Position numbers and translations under genes: made by a program | The notes under the pieces: generated by a model | Database searches by the model: none | The model's input: only the letters and a program-made list of their open reading frames with translations | Told to the model about the DNA's origin: nothing | Shown: positions 17,011 to 26,089 of the stretch, one piece after another | How positions within the stretch are numbered: position 1 is the stretch's first letter | Layout: every line of letters starts with the position of its first letter | DNA from: Clostridiaceae bacterium 14S0207 | Lineage (GTDB): Bacteria; Bacillota; Clostridia; Clostridiales; Clostridiaceae | Reading direction: 5' to 3' | Assembly (NCBI GenBank): GCA_003288255.1 | Contig: CP026602.1 | Span: forward strand, 1-38,815 | Length of the DNA: 38,815 bases

Positions 17011-17418
17011 ATGAATACAGTAGAAAGATTATTAGCGTTAGATATGGGAGCAATAAAAGCACCGGAGAAAGAAGTAAAATTAAAATTAGGAAAGTTGGGA
17101 GGGCAAGAATTTACTTTTCCATGCAAGGCAGTAAATAATGAAAAAATTGCTAGAATACAAACAGAAATGTTGGAGTTAAATAAAAAAGGAGAATTAAAGG
17201 AATTAAATACAGGTGAAATGAAATTAAATACAGTTATAGAAGGATGTCCGGATGTATTTAAAAATCAAGATTTATTAAAACATTATAATGTACCTTCTTT
17301 TAAAGACTTAGTAAATTTAATATTACTTCCTGGAGAAGTAGACGAATTGTATAATATTATAAACGAACTTAATGGATATGAAAAAGATGAAGAGGAAATA
17401 GAAGATATAAAAAACTAA
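17011..17418 (+). CDS. tail assembly chaperone, short form (XkdN/gpG-like)
   Basis: 135-aa XkdN-like protein (NTVERLLALDMGAIKAPEKE..., LVNLILLPGEVDELYNII) ending in an acidic tail. It is the short form of the tail chaperone that keeps tape-measure protein soluble during tail assembly. AGGAGG precedes the ATG. The last two sense codons, AAA AAC, form the slippery site used for the longer form. Confidence 0.9.
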   Translation: MNTVERLLALDMGAIKAPEKEVKLKLGKLGGQEFTFPCKAVNNEKIARIQTEMLELNKKGELKELNTGEMKLNTVIEGCPDVFKNQDLLKHYNVPSFKDLVNLILLPGEVDELYNIINELNGYEKDEEEIEDIKN

Positions 17419-17582
17419 TAAGAGAAGATGGAGAAGTAAGTTTAATGTACTATTTATTTAAGTACAAGAATATTACACCATCTTCTTTTTATTTAATGAA
17501 ATTAGGGGAAAAGAAAATATTAGCTGCTTTTGCTAGACAAGAAATAGAAGATAGTAGAAAAGAGCAAGAGAATTCTATATAA
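17011..17582 (+). CDS. tail assembly chaperone, -1 frameshift fusion (gpGT-like)
   Basis: At 17409-17415 the sequence A AAA AAC is a textbook -1 slippery heptamer directly before the 0-frame TAA (17416-17418). Slipping back one base continues as CTA ATA AGA... for 55 codons to a TAA at 17580-17582, giving a 190-residue fusion. The extension (LIREDGEVSLMYYLFKYKN..., FARQEIEDSRKEQEN) resembles the T domain of other gpG-gpGT pairs. By analogy the fusion bridges chaperone, tube protein and tape measure. Confidence 0.88.
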
Positions 17583-17616
17583 TATATCTATAAATGTAAT
17601 TTTGGGGGTATATTAT

Positions 17617-17898
17617 ATGGGACTATTCGGAAATAAAGAAGATAAGGAACAAAAGAAATTAGAAAAGCTTAATGCTAAAATGGAACAGTTAGGTTTAGAA
17701 GGATTAAGCTTAGAAGAAAAGGAACAGGCTAGATTAATATTATATAATTTAGCTGGAACTAGCTTAGTATCGCTAGGATCTAAAGCTGAAGATAGTGCTA
17801 AGATAAATTTAGCACAAGCACAAGTTGAACAAAATTGGTTAATTCTTAGAAAGCTAGACAGTATAGAAAAAGAATTAAAAAAATTAAATAGTAAATAG
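17617..17898 (+). CDS. hypothetical protein between chaperone and tape measure
   Basis: 93-aa charged helical protein (MGLFGNKEDKEQKKLEKLNAK...) with a GLFGNKE start like small phage membrane-associated or cytosolic accessory proteins; the C-terminus is a Lys/Glu-rich coil. TTG/GTG-type upstream codons exist, but ATG 17617 follows GGGGGT best. It has its own terminator, unlike neighbouring tail genes, which suggests an inserted moron-like gene. Function unknown. Confidence 0.6.
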   Translation: MGLFGNKEDKEQKKLEKLNAKMEQLGLEGLSLEEKEQARLILYNLAGTSLVSLGSKAEDSAKINLAQAQVEQNWLILRKLDSIEKELKKLNSK

Positions 17899-17903
17899 TG
17901 AAG

Positions 17904-17933
17904 AAAACACCTACTTAACTGTAGGTGTTTTTA
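17904..17933 (+). terminator. intrinsic terminator inside the tail operon
   Basis: AAAACACCTAC (17904-17914) pairs perfectly with GTAGGTGTTTT (17921-17931) around a 6-nt loop, followed by Ts. It lies 27 bp upstream of the tape-measure start, so tail transcription must read through or restart. Confidence 0.85.
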
Positions 17934-17959
17934 TTTTCTACTGGAAAGGAGGTACTAGA

Positions 17960-20531
17960 ATAGCACATGTTATAGATGCCGTCCTTCAATTAAAAGATCA
18001 ATTTTCTGGCCAATTAAAAAATATAAGTAAAGGCTTATCAGATTTCCAAAAACAAAGTAAGTACGTTGCAAGTGATATGCGAAAAGTCGGCAAAAATACT
18101 GAAAATATAGGCAAAACACTTACAACACATGTTACTGCTCCATTAGTTGGAATCGGTGCCATGGCTATAAAAGCTTCAAACGATTTTCAAGATGGAATGG
18201 CAAAGGTTTCTACAATTGCAGATACAACAAAAGTATCTATGGATACACTTAACAAAGGTGTAATTGATCTATCAAATCAAACTGGATTAAGTGTAAATGA
18301 ACTAGCCGAAGCAGAGTATCAAGCTTTAAGTGCTAGTGTAGATACAGGTAAGGTTACAGAATTTTTAGGAGTAGCAACCAAAGCTGCTAAAGGTGGTTTC
18401 ACTGATACGGCTACAGCAGTAAATGGACTTACAAATGTGTTAAATGCTTATGGAATGGAAGCAGATAAAGCAAATAAAATAGCTAATCAAATGCTTATAA
18501 CTCAAAATTTAGGTAAAACAACATTTGGAGAATTGTCTAGGAGCATGGGTAAAGTTACACCGGTTGCAGCAAATTTAGGAGTAAAAACAGAAGAATTGTT
18601 TTCTAGTTTAGCCGTTACTACTGCACAAGGATTAGATACTGCCGAATCTGTTACTGCAATTAAAGCTGCAATGTCTAATATAATTAAACCTAGCAAAGAA
18701 GCATCAGAGGCGGCGGAACAATTAGGTATAGATTTTAGTGTTAGTGCCTTAAAAAGTAAAGGTTGGATAGGCTTTCTTAAAGATGTTAAAAAAGGATTAG
18801 CTAATGCAAGTCCAGAATTTAAAAGAGTTTCTAATCGTTCAACGGAAATTGCATACAAAATGGCTAATATGGAAAGGGCGGGAAAGAAGAACTCTAAGGA
18901 ATATAAGGAATTAAAAAAACAAAGCAAAGGTTTATCTAAAGAATTTGAGAGATTAGCTAAGATGTCAGACAGTCCTATTGGTGCTATGTCTCAAATGTTT
19001 GGAAGTGTAGAAGGATTAAACTCTATATTAATGCTTACAAGCGACCAAGGAATTAACAAGTATAATGAAGCTATGAAACAAATGGGAACTAATACAACTG
19101 CCGTACAAGATGCTTATGATAAAATGCAAACACCCGCTGAAAAGTTTAGACAAAGTTTAAATCGTGCTAACAATAGTTTACTAGGTGTGGGTGGAGCATT
19201 AACACCTACTATGGAAACATTAGGAAATGTAATAAATAAAGTTACAGATAAAATAAGTAAATTAACACCAAAACAACAAGAAATAATAGTAAAGTTTGGA
19301 TTAATAGCAGCTAGTGTGGGACCTGTTATTTTTGGTGTAGGTAAAGCAACAGTAGGCATAAGTAATACTATAACAAAAATAAGTAAGCTTACAAATAATG
19401 TTAAAAAAGCTGGAGGCGTACTATCTTGGTTTATGTCCCAGTGTGGGACCTGTTATTTTTGGTGTAGGTAAAGCAACAGTAGGCATAAGTAATACTATAA
19501 CAAAAATAAGTAAGCTTACAAATAATGTTAAAAAAGCTGGAGGCGTACTATCTTGGTTTATGTCCCCTGGACATATTGCTATAGCAGTTATAGCAGCTAT
19601 AGCAATTGCAGCAATATTACTTATAAAAAATTGGGATAAGATAAGTAAAGTTATAAAAAAAGTTGGGAAAGCTATTTCTAAATTTACAGGAATAAGTGGT
19701 AAAGATTTAAAGAAATTTTTTAAATTTGTTAGAACTGCTTTAGGTAAAGGAATTAAAGAAATAGGGAAAGCAGTTAAAAGCTTAAAATCTAAAATATTAC
19801 CACCATTAAAATCCTTAATAAAAACTATAGCTAAGATTATTAAATCTCTAATGCCTGTATTAAGACCAATTTTAAAATTTGTTACAGTTGTTTTTGTAGC
19901 TGGTTTTTGCATGGCATTTAATATAATTTGTACTGTAATTAGTGCAGTTGTAAGCACAATAGGAGGTATTATCGGAGGTTTAATAAAAACATTTGAAGGT
20001 ATTATTAATTTTATTGTTGGTGTTTTTTCAGGTAATTGGAAACAGGCTTGGGAAGGTATTAAGCAAATTTTTAGTGGTGCTATTGATATGTTAAAATCAT
20101 GGTGGGATGGATTAGTTTCATTGTTAACTGCTCCCGTACAAGCAGTTATAAATTTATTAGATAGTGCTTTCCATGATGGTATAGCTAAGGTAAAAGAAGC
20201 TTGGAACGGTGTTAAAGAATGGTTAAAACACCCAATAACAGGAACTATAAGTCTTATTAAACATGGAAATCTAAGTGGAGTTAAGAAAGATGGATCACAC
20301 GCAGTTGGATTAAATAGAGTACCGTTCGACGGTTACATGGCGGAACTCCATGAGGGAGAACGAGTTCTAACAAAACATGAAACACAACAATTAGAAAGAA
20401 AATCAAGCACAGGAATTAATATAACTATACAAAATATGACTGTTAGAGAAGAAAGCGATATAGACAAAATTGCTAATAAAATAGTACAAAAACTACAAAT
20501 ACAAAGGTCAAATATGCCACAAGGTGCTTAG
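17960..20531 (+). CDS. tape measure protein (interrupted by a 127-bp duplication)
   Basis: The coding frame starts well upstream of the first ATG (18077): AAAGGAGGT at 17946-17953 points to ATA 17960, giving the usual AHVIDAVLQLKDQFSG start. The protein has a long helical TP901/XkdO-like part (TKVSMDTLNKGVIDLSNQTG...), a hydrophobic segment (HIAIAVIAAIAIAAILL) and basic helices, ending with GYMAELHEGERVLT. As written, translation of the first part stops at 19469-19471 and the second part lies in another frame because of the duplication at 19313-19566. Removing one 127-bp copy gives one 815-codon frame (2445 bp). It sets tail length. Confidence 0.88.
19313..19566. repeat. perfect 127-bp tandem duplication
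   Basis: Bases 19313-19439 and 19440-19566 are identical and adjacent. The unit is not a multiple of three and is the only reason the tape-measure frame breaks. 127 is the usual largest k-mer of de Bruijn short-read assemblers, and circular contigs carry an end overlap of exactly k, so an untrimmed contig junction is the likely source; a real duplication is the alternative. Confidence 0.95.
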
Positions 20532-20569
20532 ATTAATAAGTACCTTGTTTTATTTAGGAGGTGTTTATT

Positions 20570-20986
20570 ATAGAGTTTTGGTTAAAAAATAAAATAGAAG
20601 ATATACAATTTCCTATAGGATTTGAACAGTATAGTGTGAACAGTTCTAATTCCGATAAGTCAGTTATGTTGCTTAACTTTGGAGAAATAAACTTATTAGG
20701 AAGTCCTAATTTAAAGGATTTTAGTGTAAGTGGTTTTTTCCCAGCACAACATTATAGTTTTTGTCAATGTACCCCCAAAAATAACCCTTATGATTATATA
20801 AATCTGATAGAAAAATTAAAAGATACTAAACAGATATGTAGATTTATAGCAACTTCTACAACTCTTAATTTAGCGTGTTCTATAACAAGTTTTAATTATG
20901 GAGAAAAAGATGGTTCGAGGGATGTGTATTTTACAATTAGTTTTAAAGAACATAAGCTAGTAGGTTCAAAAAAGTTGGTGATATAA
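20570..20986 (+). CDS. tail protein, XkdP N-terminal-like
   Basis: 138-aa protein with the EFWLKNKIEDIQFPIGFEQY start, LNFGEINLLGSPNLKDFSVS and SFFPAQ-like segments of XkdP/gp53-type tail proteins that join the tube to the baseplate. The C-terminal LysM domain of full-length XkdP is absent. GTG 20561 is part of the AGGAGGTG ribosome site itself; the likely start is ATA 20570 (or ATT 20567), which gives the family N-terminus. Overlaps the next gene by 1 bp. Confidence 0.8.
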   Translation: MEFWLKNKIEDIQFPIGFEQYSVNSSNSDKSVMLLNFGEINLLGSPNLKDFSVSGFFPAQHYSFCQCTPKNNPYDYINLIEKLKDTKQICRFIATSTTLNLACSITSFNYGEKDGSRDVYFTISFKEHKLVGSKKLVI

Positions 20987-22167
20987 TGCTAAGAATTTTT
21001 AAAAATTATGATGGTAGAGTAACAGAAATAACTAATATGCTACAGAGCGTAAATCTTAGTAGGAGTATAACAGAAGTATCAAGAAAGCTAGAATGTACTA
21101 TGTTATATCCTATCGAAGACACATACCAACCTCATTTTCAGATAGGTGCAAGTACGAAAATATGGGTAACTTTAGATAATAAAGAAATTTTCAGAGGAAT
21201 CGTTATAGATCGTAGTATAAATTCTAATGATACACTAAGTTTTACTGCGTTCGATTATGGCTGGTATCTTAATAAGAATAAAGTTACTTATAATTTCTCT
21301 AACACTACTGCAGATAGAGCAGTAAGACAGATATTAAAAGAAATAGGAATACAAGCAAATAAAATAGTAGAGAGCAATATAAAACTTAGATGGTTGATTG
21401 CTCAAAAAACTGTATATGATGCAATAATGGAATTATATACACAAGTTTCCAAGCAAACAAAAAAGAAATATTTTATTTGTATGAGTGGTACAAAAGTTAA
21501 TGTAGTAGAGTTAGGGAGCAAATTAACCAATCATACGATTAATAAAGATACTGAACCAAACTTAATAAATTTCGAATATAAGGACAGTATGCAAAATGTA
21601 ATAAACAGAGTAAAAATTTATGATGATAAAAACAACTATAAAAGCTTGGTTGAAGATAAAAAAAGCATAACAAGATATGGAATTATACAGGACAACATAG
21701 TTAAAGAAAAAGATAAAGACAGTACAGTTATTGCTAGAAATATGTTAAAAGGATTAGAGAAAGAGGTAACTTGTACGGTGCTTGGTAATTGGGATTATAG
21801 AACAGGTTATGCAGCTAAAGTTAATATAAGAGATATAGAAAGTTTAAGGAATGTATTAATGTATATTATAGAAGATAGCCATACTTGGGATATGAGTACA
21901 GGAACTTACACAACGGATTTAACTTTATCTTATTATAAGAAAATGGACACAAAAGATAGTGATGATACAGTTAAATTTGATACTAAGATAAAAAAAGAAT
22001 CTATAAGAGCAGATAAGAAAAAGAAGGCATTAGAGAAGAAAAAAATAAGAGAAGCTAAGAGAAAAGAAAGGCAAAGAAAATCATTAGAGAAAAAGAAATT
22101 AAAACAATATAAATCAAAAAATAAAATTAAGATTAAAAAGAAGAAGGTGAAGAAGAATGAAAAATAA
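20986..22167 (+). CDS. baseplate hub protein, XkdQ-like, with polybasic tail
   Basis: Residues 1-325 match XkdQ/gpD-like hub proteins: MLRIFKNYDGRVTEITNMLQ, FTAFDYGWYLNKNKVTY, MLKGLEKEVTCTVLGNWDY, and GTYTTDLTLSYYKKMD near the normal end of the family. From about residue 330 to 393 follows a strongly basic Lys/Arg-rich helix (ADKKKKALEKKKIREAKR...), which is not part of the usual family. It could bind DNA, peptidoglycan polymers or another baseplate part. Overlaps the next gene by 11 bp. Confidence 0.85.
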   Translation: MLRIFKNYDGRVTEITNMLQSVNLSRSITEVSRKLECTMLYPIEDTYQPHFQIGASTKIWVTLDNKEIFRGIVIDRSINSNDTLSFTAFDYGWYLNKNKVTYNFSNTTADRAVRQILKEIGIQANKIVESNIKLRWLIAQKTVYDAIMELYTQVSKQTKKKYFICMSGTKVNVVELGSKLTNHTINKDTEPNLINFEYKDSMQNVINRVKIYDDKNNYKSLVEDKKSITRYGIIQDNIVKEKDKDSTVIARNMLKGLEKEVTCTVLGNWDYRTGYAAKVNIRDIESLRNVLMYIIEDSHTWDMSTGTYTTDLTLSYYKKMDTKDSDDTVKFDTKIKKESIRADKKKKALEKKKIREAKRKERQRKSLEKKKLKQYKSKNKIKIKKKKVKKNEK

Positions 22168-22402
22168 TCCTTATGCCGATTTGTTAAATATAATAAAAGA
22201 CAATTCTCCACAACCAAATTTAATTTTACTAGGAATTATTCTATCTTCTGATCCTTTAAGAATTAAAATTGGTGATTTAATACTATATAGAGAAAATTTG
22301 TTAGTAAATGTAGATATTAAAAATTTATTAATAAATGATACCGTAGCTGTAACATCAATTGAAAATGGTCAAAAATATATTGTTTTAGCAAAGGTGGTGT
22401 AG
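22157..22402 (+). CDS. tail protein, DUF2577/XkdR-like
   Basis: 81-aa beta-barrel-like protein: NPYADLLNIIKDNS at the start and SSDPLRIKIGDLILYRENL, then VAVTSIENGQKYIVLAKV, matching DUF2577 (XkdR). It is a small hub-associated protein in PBSX-type baseplates. GAAGGTGAAG ribosome site inside the previous gene. Confidence 0.85.
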   Translation: MKNNPYADLLNIIKDNSPQPNLILLGIILSSDPLRIKIGDLILYRENLLVNVDIKNLLINDTVAVTSIENGQKYIVLAKVV

Positions 22403-22404
22403 CT

Positions 22405-22860
22405 ATGAGTATATTCCCAAACGATTCAAATTTGTCCATAAATGAAGTAGAAATAGTAGAAGAAACAGAAATAGAAGATATTAAAGAAGAGTTACCAATT
22501 TTTAAAGAATATAAACTAGATTATGAAACAGGAGAATTAATTACTAATGAACAGGGAGAAAATATAATATTAGAAAAAGATGAAGCTTTAAAAATTTGGA
22601 TATGGAAGGTATTACAAACAAATAAATATAAATATAAAATATATACTAATAATTATGGAAATGAATTAGAAACACTTGTAGGGAAAGGCTATTCTAAAGA
22701 ACTTGTAGATAGTGAAGTTAGTAGATATTTAGAAGAATGTTTATTAGCTAATCCTTACATAAAATCACTAGATAATGTAAGCGTAGAGTTTGAAGGTAGC
22801 AAATTAAAAACTAATATAAAGGTTAAAACTATATACGGGGAGGTGAAAGCTAGTGTATAA
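22405..22860 (+). CDS. baseplate protein, DUF2634/XkdS-like (gp25-like)
   Basis: 151 aa: YKLDYETGELITNEQGENII, EALKIWIWKVLQTNKYKY and YTNNYGNELETLVG are hallmarks of DUF2634 (XkdS), a relative of T4 gp25 that nucleates sheath assembly at the baseplate. AAAGGTGGTG ribosome site, 2 bp after the previous stop, and 8-bp overlap with the next gene. Confidence 0.9.
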   Translation: MSIFPNDSNLSINEVEIVEETEIEDIKEELPIFKEYKLDYETGELITNEQGENIILEKDEALKIWIWKVLQTNKYKYKIYTNNYGNELETLVGKGYSKELVDSEVSRYLEECLLANPYIKSLDNVSVEFEGSKLKTNIKVKTIYGEVKASV

Positions 22861-23920
22861 AGAGAGTTCAGACGAGATTCTTAAAAGAATGAAAGACTAT
22901 GTTGAGAATGATGTATCTACAATGGAAGGTACTTTAGTACATGATGCTTTAGCACCTACTGCATATGAATTAGAAGATACTAGAGAAGATTTAGAAGAAA
23001 TACTTAATAAAGTTTTTGTGCAAAATGCTTATGAAAACAATTATAGTGAAGAACTAGAATTAAGATGTGCAGAGCATGGAGTATATAGAAAGCAAGGCAA
23101 ACAAGCAACAGGAACTATTACTATAGAAGGTATAAAAGAAACAGAAATTTCTAAAGGAACAATAGTCCAAACAAAGTTAAATCTACAATATAAAACATTA
23201 GAAGATGCTAAAATATTGGAAAATGGAACGGTAGATATTCCAATCCAAGCTTTAGAAGAAGGAACAGAATTTAACGTAAAATCTAATACTATTATAGAAA
23301 TTCCAATTGCTTTGGTTGGAATAGATAAGATTTATAATAAAGAAAGCGTTGTAAATGGTAGAGATACAGAAGATGATAAAAGTTTATATAATAGATTTTT
23401 AATTAAAGTTAGAACGCCTTCTACAAGTGGGAACATTTATGATTACATGAATTGGAGTTTAGAGGTAAATGGCGTAGGCAATTGTATTGTAAAACCTTTA
23501 TGGGCTGGTGCTGGAACAGTAAAAGTAATATTAGTAAATTCTAGTGGTAGATGTCCCAATGAAGAAATTATTAAAAATGTTAAGGATAACATAGAAAAGA
23601 AAAGACCTATTGGTGCTACAGTAACAGTTACAGGCGTTAATGAAACTAATATAAAAGTAGAATGTAAGCTAATTTTAAATAAGAATACTAATATAGAAGA
23701 TATTAAAAAAGAAGTAATTAAAAATATTAAAGATTATTTAGCTACTATTAGTTTAAAATCTAATATAGTTAGATATAATAAAATAGCTAATTGTATACTT
23801 AATATAGATAATGTAATAGATTATAAAGAATTAAAAATAAATAGTTATAATAAAGATATAGAATTACAAGAAGATACAATAGCTATATTAGAAAGCGTGG
23901 TGGCAGATAGTGTTACTTAA
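22853..23920 (+). CDS. baseplate J protein, XkdT-like
   Basis: 355-aa Baseplate_J family protein: MEGTLVHDALAPTAYELED at the start, AEHGVYRKQGKQATGTITI, and DDKSLYNRFLIKVRTPSTSG in the middle. It forms the wedge of the contractile tail baseplate (T4 gp6-like). GTG start with GGGGAGGTG. Full length for the family. Confidence 0.93.
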   Translation: MYKESSDEILKRMKDYVENDVSTMEGTLVHDALAPTAYELEDTREDLEEILNKVFVQNAYENNYSEELELRCAEHGVYRKQGKQATGTITIEGIKETEISKGTIVQTKLNLQYKTLEDAKILENGTVDIPIQALEEGTEFNVKSNTIIEIPIALVGIDKIYNKESVVNGRDTEDDKSLYNRFLIKVRTPSTSGNIYDYMNWSLEVNGVGNCIVKPLWAGAGTVKVILVNSSGRCPNEEIIKNVKDNIEKKRPIGATVTVTGVNETNIKVECKLILNKNTNIEDIKKEVIKNIKDYLATISLKSNIVRYNKIANCILNIDNVIDYKELKINSYNKDIELQEDTIAILESVVADSVT

Positions 23921-24527
23921 AGACTATGTGCCTTTTTTTATATCTAAAATTAAAGATGTAGAGCAGATTTATAAAGCACAAGATAAAGAACTAAATAAAA
24001 TTAAGTTAGATATAAAAGATTTAACAGCACAATGCTTTGTATCTACTGCAACTTGGGGATTAGATTATTGGGAAGAATTTTTAAAAATAGAAACAGATAA
24101 TTCTAAATCTATTCAAGAACGTAGAAGCAACATTTTTGCTAAATTACGAGGGCAAGGAACTACAACTAAAAAGGTTATAGAAGAAATCGCACAATCTTAT
24201 GCAGATATAGCAAATGTTATAGAAGATAACCCTAATTATGCTTTTTATATTAATTTAGAAAGCTACAAAGGTTATCCTTTTAATTTAGATAGTTTATATA
24301 AAAATATAGAAGAAATTAAACCAGCACATTTAGCAGCTAACTATAGATTAACTTCTACTACCAAAAATAAAATTAGAATTGGAACTATAACAAGATATGC
24401 AGAAACTATTACAGTATACCCTTATAATCCAAAACAAATAGAATTAAAAGGACAAATAAAATTAGCATTAGGAGATAATACGGGTTTAGAAAATATAATC
24501 GTATATCCTAGAAAGAGAGGTAATTAA
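23910..24527 (+). CDS. baseplate protein, DUF2313/XkdU-like
   Basis: 205 aa with LTAQCFVSTATWGLDYWEEF, KSIQERRSNIFAKLRGQGTT and EIKPAHLAANY motifs of DUF2313 (XkdU/YmfQ). These proteins attach the tail fibre to the baseplate wedge. GTG start overlapping the previous gene by 11 bp, with GTGGTGG upstream. Confidence 0.88.
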   Translation: MLLKDYVPFFISKIKDVEQIYKAQDKELNKIKLDIKDLTAQCFVSTATWGLDYWEEFLKIETDNSKSIQERRSNIFAKLRGQGTTTKKVIEEIAQSYADIANVIEDNPNYAFYINLESYKGYPFNLDSLYKNIEEIKPAHLAANYRLTSTTKNKIRIGTITRYAETITVYPYNPKQIELKGQIKLALGDNTGLENIIVYPRKRGN

Positions 24528-25721
24528 ATGGAACAATTTTATACATTACTTACAGATGTGGGTAAAGCAAAAATAGCTAATGCAACGGCTTTACAAACAA
24601 AAGTTAAATTCACAAAATTATTAGTAGGAGATAGTAACGGAAGTTATTATGAACCTACAGAAACTCAAACAAAATTGAGAAATAAAGTGTGGGAAGGTGG
24701 AATAGGTAATATATCTATAGATAAAGATAATCCTAATTGGATAATACTAGAAAGTGTTATACCAAGCAATATAGGAGGATTTACAATAAGAGAGGTTGGT
24801 ATAGAAGATTCAGAAGGAGATTTAGTTGTTATAGCAAAATATCCTCAAACTTATAAACCCAAAATTGCAGATGGAAGTACAAAAGATTTAATTATAAAAA
24901 CTATATTAGAAGTTACTAATGTAGATACTATTACTTTAAAAGTAGATCCAACGATTGTTTTAACAACTAAAAAAGATTTAATAGATAGTCAAAAAAATCT
25001 AGAAGAAAAATTAAATAAGAAATATATGCAAACATCTAAAGAGTTTATAAAATATAATGATGCTCAAACATATTTTACTTTTTATGTTGATGAAAAAGAA
25101 GGAAATGATGTATGTTCTAATTTTCCTAATGATAATCATGTTTTTAAGACTTTTAATGCAGCAGCTAAACATTGTAAAAGAGTATGTAATCATTTTGGGA
25201 CATATTGTAATATTGATTTGCGTACAGATAGTCATGCAGACACGATTTTTTTAGAAAGAACAAAAATAAAAATAAATGGAAATGGACATACAATTAAAAG
25301 TGAATATGGAACGAACACTTGGTATATAGAAGAAGGGTATTTAGAAGCTAAAAACGTTAAAATACATTGTCAGCAGTTTAATATTACAAGAGGATCTATT
25401 GCTTTAGATGAGGTTGAAATAATAAAAACAAAATATAATTACGCCATGATTTACGCTTTACAATCTAATGTGTGTTTTAAAAAATGTATTTTGCGAGGAA
25501 CGAAAGACGAAGGAACAAATTTTAGTTCAGGTTTTTATGCCGTAAATGGAACAATAGCAACATTCGAAGAAGGAAATATCATTAATTGTGATCCTGCAAT
25601 TTGTTCTTTTGCAAGCAATGTATTTTTGGCATCAGCCCCATTATTTGAAAACTGTAAAAATAAAACTAGCATTGGGAAAGCAGGAAATATTTTTAAGACA
25701 GGAAAAAATGAATATGAATAA
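24528..25721 (+). CDS. tail fibre / receptor-binding protein
   Basis: N-terminal ~150 residues match tail-collar fibre domains (DUF3751-like): MEQFYTLLTDVGKAKIANA, LVGDSNGSYYEPTETQTKLR, and GGFTIREVGIEDSEGDLV. A short coil (KKDLIDSQKNLEEKLNKK) leads to a C-terminal right-handed beta-helix-like region (KINGNGHTIKSEYG..., LYAVNGTI-type rungs). The C-terminal half probably binds or degrades cell-surface polymer. Starts directly at the stop of the XkdU-like gene. Host specificity cannot be inferred. Confidence 0.85.
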   Translation: MEQFYTLLTDVGKAKIANATALQTKVKFTKLLVGDSNGSYYEPTETQTKLRNKVWEGGIGNISIDKDNPNWIILESVIPSNIGGFTIREVGIEDSEGDLVVIAKYPQTYKPKIADGSTKDLIIKTILEVTNVDTITLKVDPTIVLTTKKDLIDSQKNLEEKLNKKYMQTSKEFIKYNDAQTYFTFYVDEKEGNDVCSNFPNDNHVFKTFNAAAKHCKRVCNHFGTYCNIDLRTDSHADTIFLERTKIKINGNGHTIKSEYGTNTWYIEEGYLEAKNVKIHCQQFNITRGSIALDEVEIIKTKYNYAMIYALQSNVCFKKCILRGTKDEGTNFSSGFYAVNGTIATFEEGNIINCDPAICSFASNVFLASAPLFENCKNKTSIGKAGNIFKTGKNEYE

Positions 25722-25738
25722 TAGAAAGGAGTTATATT

Positions 25739-26088
25739 ATGTTTTTATTAATTAATGGAAAAAGATTAAAAGAAGAACCAAAAGAAAAAAGAAAAGACGG
25801 AAAAAACAAGAAGTTAAAGAGTTAAATTTCACTAAAATAGAAAAATTAAAAAATAGTATATCATGTTTTAAAAATGAACAATTATATTGTACTTTTTCAA
25901 ATATTAAAAATTGGGATAGTTTTTCAGTAGAAGGTGGAGAGTTTGAAATTAAAGTAACAAAAGAAGAATTACTTTTAAAAGAAATAGCTAACCTTAAATT
26001 AGAAAATAAAAAGAAAGATTTAATTGCTAAGAATTTAATGCAACAAGTAGCAGAAATTAGATTAAATTTGAAGAAAGAAGGTAATTAG
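25739..26088 (+). CDS. fibre-associated protein with -1 frameshift at A-run
   Basis: ATG 25739 (AAAGGAG upstream) gives MFLLINGKRLKEEPKEKRKDG and would stop after 28 codons. At 25801-25807 the sequence reads A AAA AAC in frame, the same heptamer as in the tail chaperone; a -1 shift continues as QEVKELNFTKIEKLKN... for 93 codons to a TAG at 26086. The 116-residue fusion is helical and lies just before xkdX-like, where short fibre accessory proteins occur. Either recoding or loss of one A from a run of seven. Confidence 0.6.
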
Positions 26089-26089
26089 T

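Noticed and set aside
18077..19471. Tape measure as a genuinely truncated gene with a separate downstream gene
   Set aside because: The break depends only on the perfect 127-bp duplication; removing one copy restores a single full-length frame, so two separate genes are unlikely.
19421..19957. 178-aa minus-strand hydrophobic frame
   Set aside because: Antisense to the tape-measure gene and spans the suspected assembly duplication.
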